Source: Ruminococcaceae bacterium UBA3753 (GTDB taxonomy: Bacteria; Bacillota; Clostridia; Oscillospirales; Acutalibacteraceae). From it: DNA of 14,413 nucleotides. Position numbers and translations under genes: made by a program. Positions 14,178-14,413 of the stretch are shown here, in pieces. Positions within the stretch are counted from its first letter, which is position 1; each line of letters starts with the position of its first letter. Where the stretch lies: NCBI GenBank assembly GCA_002372375.1, contig DFGJ01000023.1, positions 1-14,413 of the forward strand, in the 5' to 3' direction. The notes under the pieces are model-generated. The model saw only the letters and a list, made by a program, of their open reading frames with translations, was not told the DNA's origin and did no database searches.

Positions 14178-14251
14178 TGGCTGCGAAACTAGGGCTCGAA
14201 CCCAGACTAACAGAGTCAGAGTCTGCTGTGCTACCATTACACCATTTCGCA
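14178..14251 (-). tRNA. tRNA-Gln (CUG anticodon)
   Basis: The cloverleaf is complete. The acceptor TGCGAAA/TTTCGCA is perfect and is followed by discriminator G and encoded CCA (14178-14180). The D-arm is GTGT/GCAC, the anticodon stem GCAGA/TCTGT encloses loop CTCTGAC giving anticodon CUG, and the T-arm is CTGGG-TTCGAGC-CCTAG. The weak U1-A72 first pair is a known hallmark of tRNA-Gln. The CUG anticodon reads CAG; the usual UUG tRNA is not in the window. The ntpF ribosome site begins six bases downstream. Confidence 0.93.
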
Positions 14252-14266
14252 TAAACAAAATAACAC

Positions 14267-14359
14267 TGGCGGAGAAAGAGGGATTTGAACCCTCGCGCCG
14301 GTTTAATCCAGCCTACTCCCTTAGCAGGGGAGCCCCTTCGGCCTCTTGGGTACATCCGC
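14267..14359 (-). tRNA. tRNA-Ser (GCU anticodon), odd acceptor stem
   Basis: This is a class II tRNA of 93 bases. The anticodon stem CTCCC/GGGAG holds loop CTGCTAA (anticodon GCU). A long variable arm GCTGG/CCGGC, the T-arm GAGGG-TTCAAAT-CCCTC, discriminator G and encoded CCA are all present, as is the D-arm CCC/GGG. The acceptor stem is unusual: 5' GCGGATG against 3' TTTCTCC leaves two mismatches (C2-C71, U6-U67) and two G-U pairs. A shifted GCGGA/TCCGC pairing is perfect but would use the discriminator and part of CCA. It could be a poorly folded functional tRNA or a damaged one. Confidence 0.85.
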
Positions 14360-14381
14360 AGGTCGAAAGCTCGTATCAATT

Positions 14382-14413
14382 TGGCGGAGAGAGTGGGATT
14401 CGAACCCACGGAG
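14382..14413 (-). tRNA. Partial tRNA, probably Ser, cut by window edge
   Basis: Only the 3' part is inside the window: the end of a variable arm (CTCC), T-arm GTGGG-TTCGAAT-CCCAC, acceptor 3' strand TCTCTCC, discriminator G and CCA. The G discriminator and this acceptor sequence fit tRNA-Ser. The anticodon lies outside. Confidence 0.75.

Noticed and set aside
14143..14409. 88-codon - strand frame
   Set aside because: It runs through three tRNA genes and the ntpF ribosome site, so it is not a protein gene.

Overview
The window looks like part of a small, AT-rich, low-density genome of a Firmicutes (Clostridia-like) bacterium that probably lives with a host. The evidence is strong Shine-Dalgarno (SD) sites (GGAGG types), the standard genetic code (TGA is used as stop in parB and ntpI), consensus sigma-A-type promoters, CCA-encoded tRNAs and a sodium-type V-ATPase operon of the Enterococcus/Clostridium layout. 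Roughly a quarter of the window is non-coding, which is high for a bacterium. Two lone genes encode proteins with secretion signals, one of them a GTPase. An endosymbiont or obligate associate, for example of a eukaryotic microbe, is my inference and not something the sequence proves.

Layout. 1-674: no protein gene, but two tandem diverged copies of a ~194-bp unit, each ending in the same intrinsic terminator; they are candidate small RNA genes. 675-1544 (-): parB without parA beside it. 1868-2623 (-): a secreted Ras-like/AIG1-like GTPase with its own promoter and a perfect 13-bp-arm inverted repeat in its leader. 2857-3810 (+): promoter, rplM and rpsI. 3811-4731: a gene desert with a T-rich half, then a 161-bp-period tandem repeat. 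4732-6729 (+): ligA. 6730-7289: a second gene-poor stretch ending in a near-consensus promoter. 7290-8234 (+): an unrecognised signal-peptide/coiled-coil protein, followed closely by ispF (8275-8757). 8903-14161 (-): six V-type ATPase genes. 14178-14413 (-): tRNA-Gln, tRNA-Ser and a partial tRNA-Ser at the window edge.

How the parts work together. The ATPase genes run in the order of the Enterococcus hirae ntp operon (F-I-K-E-C-G), which gives the complete membrane ring, stator and stalk. The operon stops exactly where the catalytic/rotor genes ntpA, ntpB and ntpD should follow, and ispF faces it convergently. The proteolipid keeps the residues that bind Na+ in E. hirae. ntpC appears to use an ATT start codon, a terminator-like hairpin separates ntpF from ntpI, and the tRNA-Gln 3' end lies six bases from the ntpF ribosome binding site, so tRNAs and ATPase mRNA are probably co-transcribed. 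The most unusual candidates are the exported GTPase, the orphan coiled-coil protein and the two families of tandem non-coding repeats.
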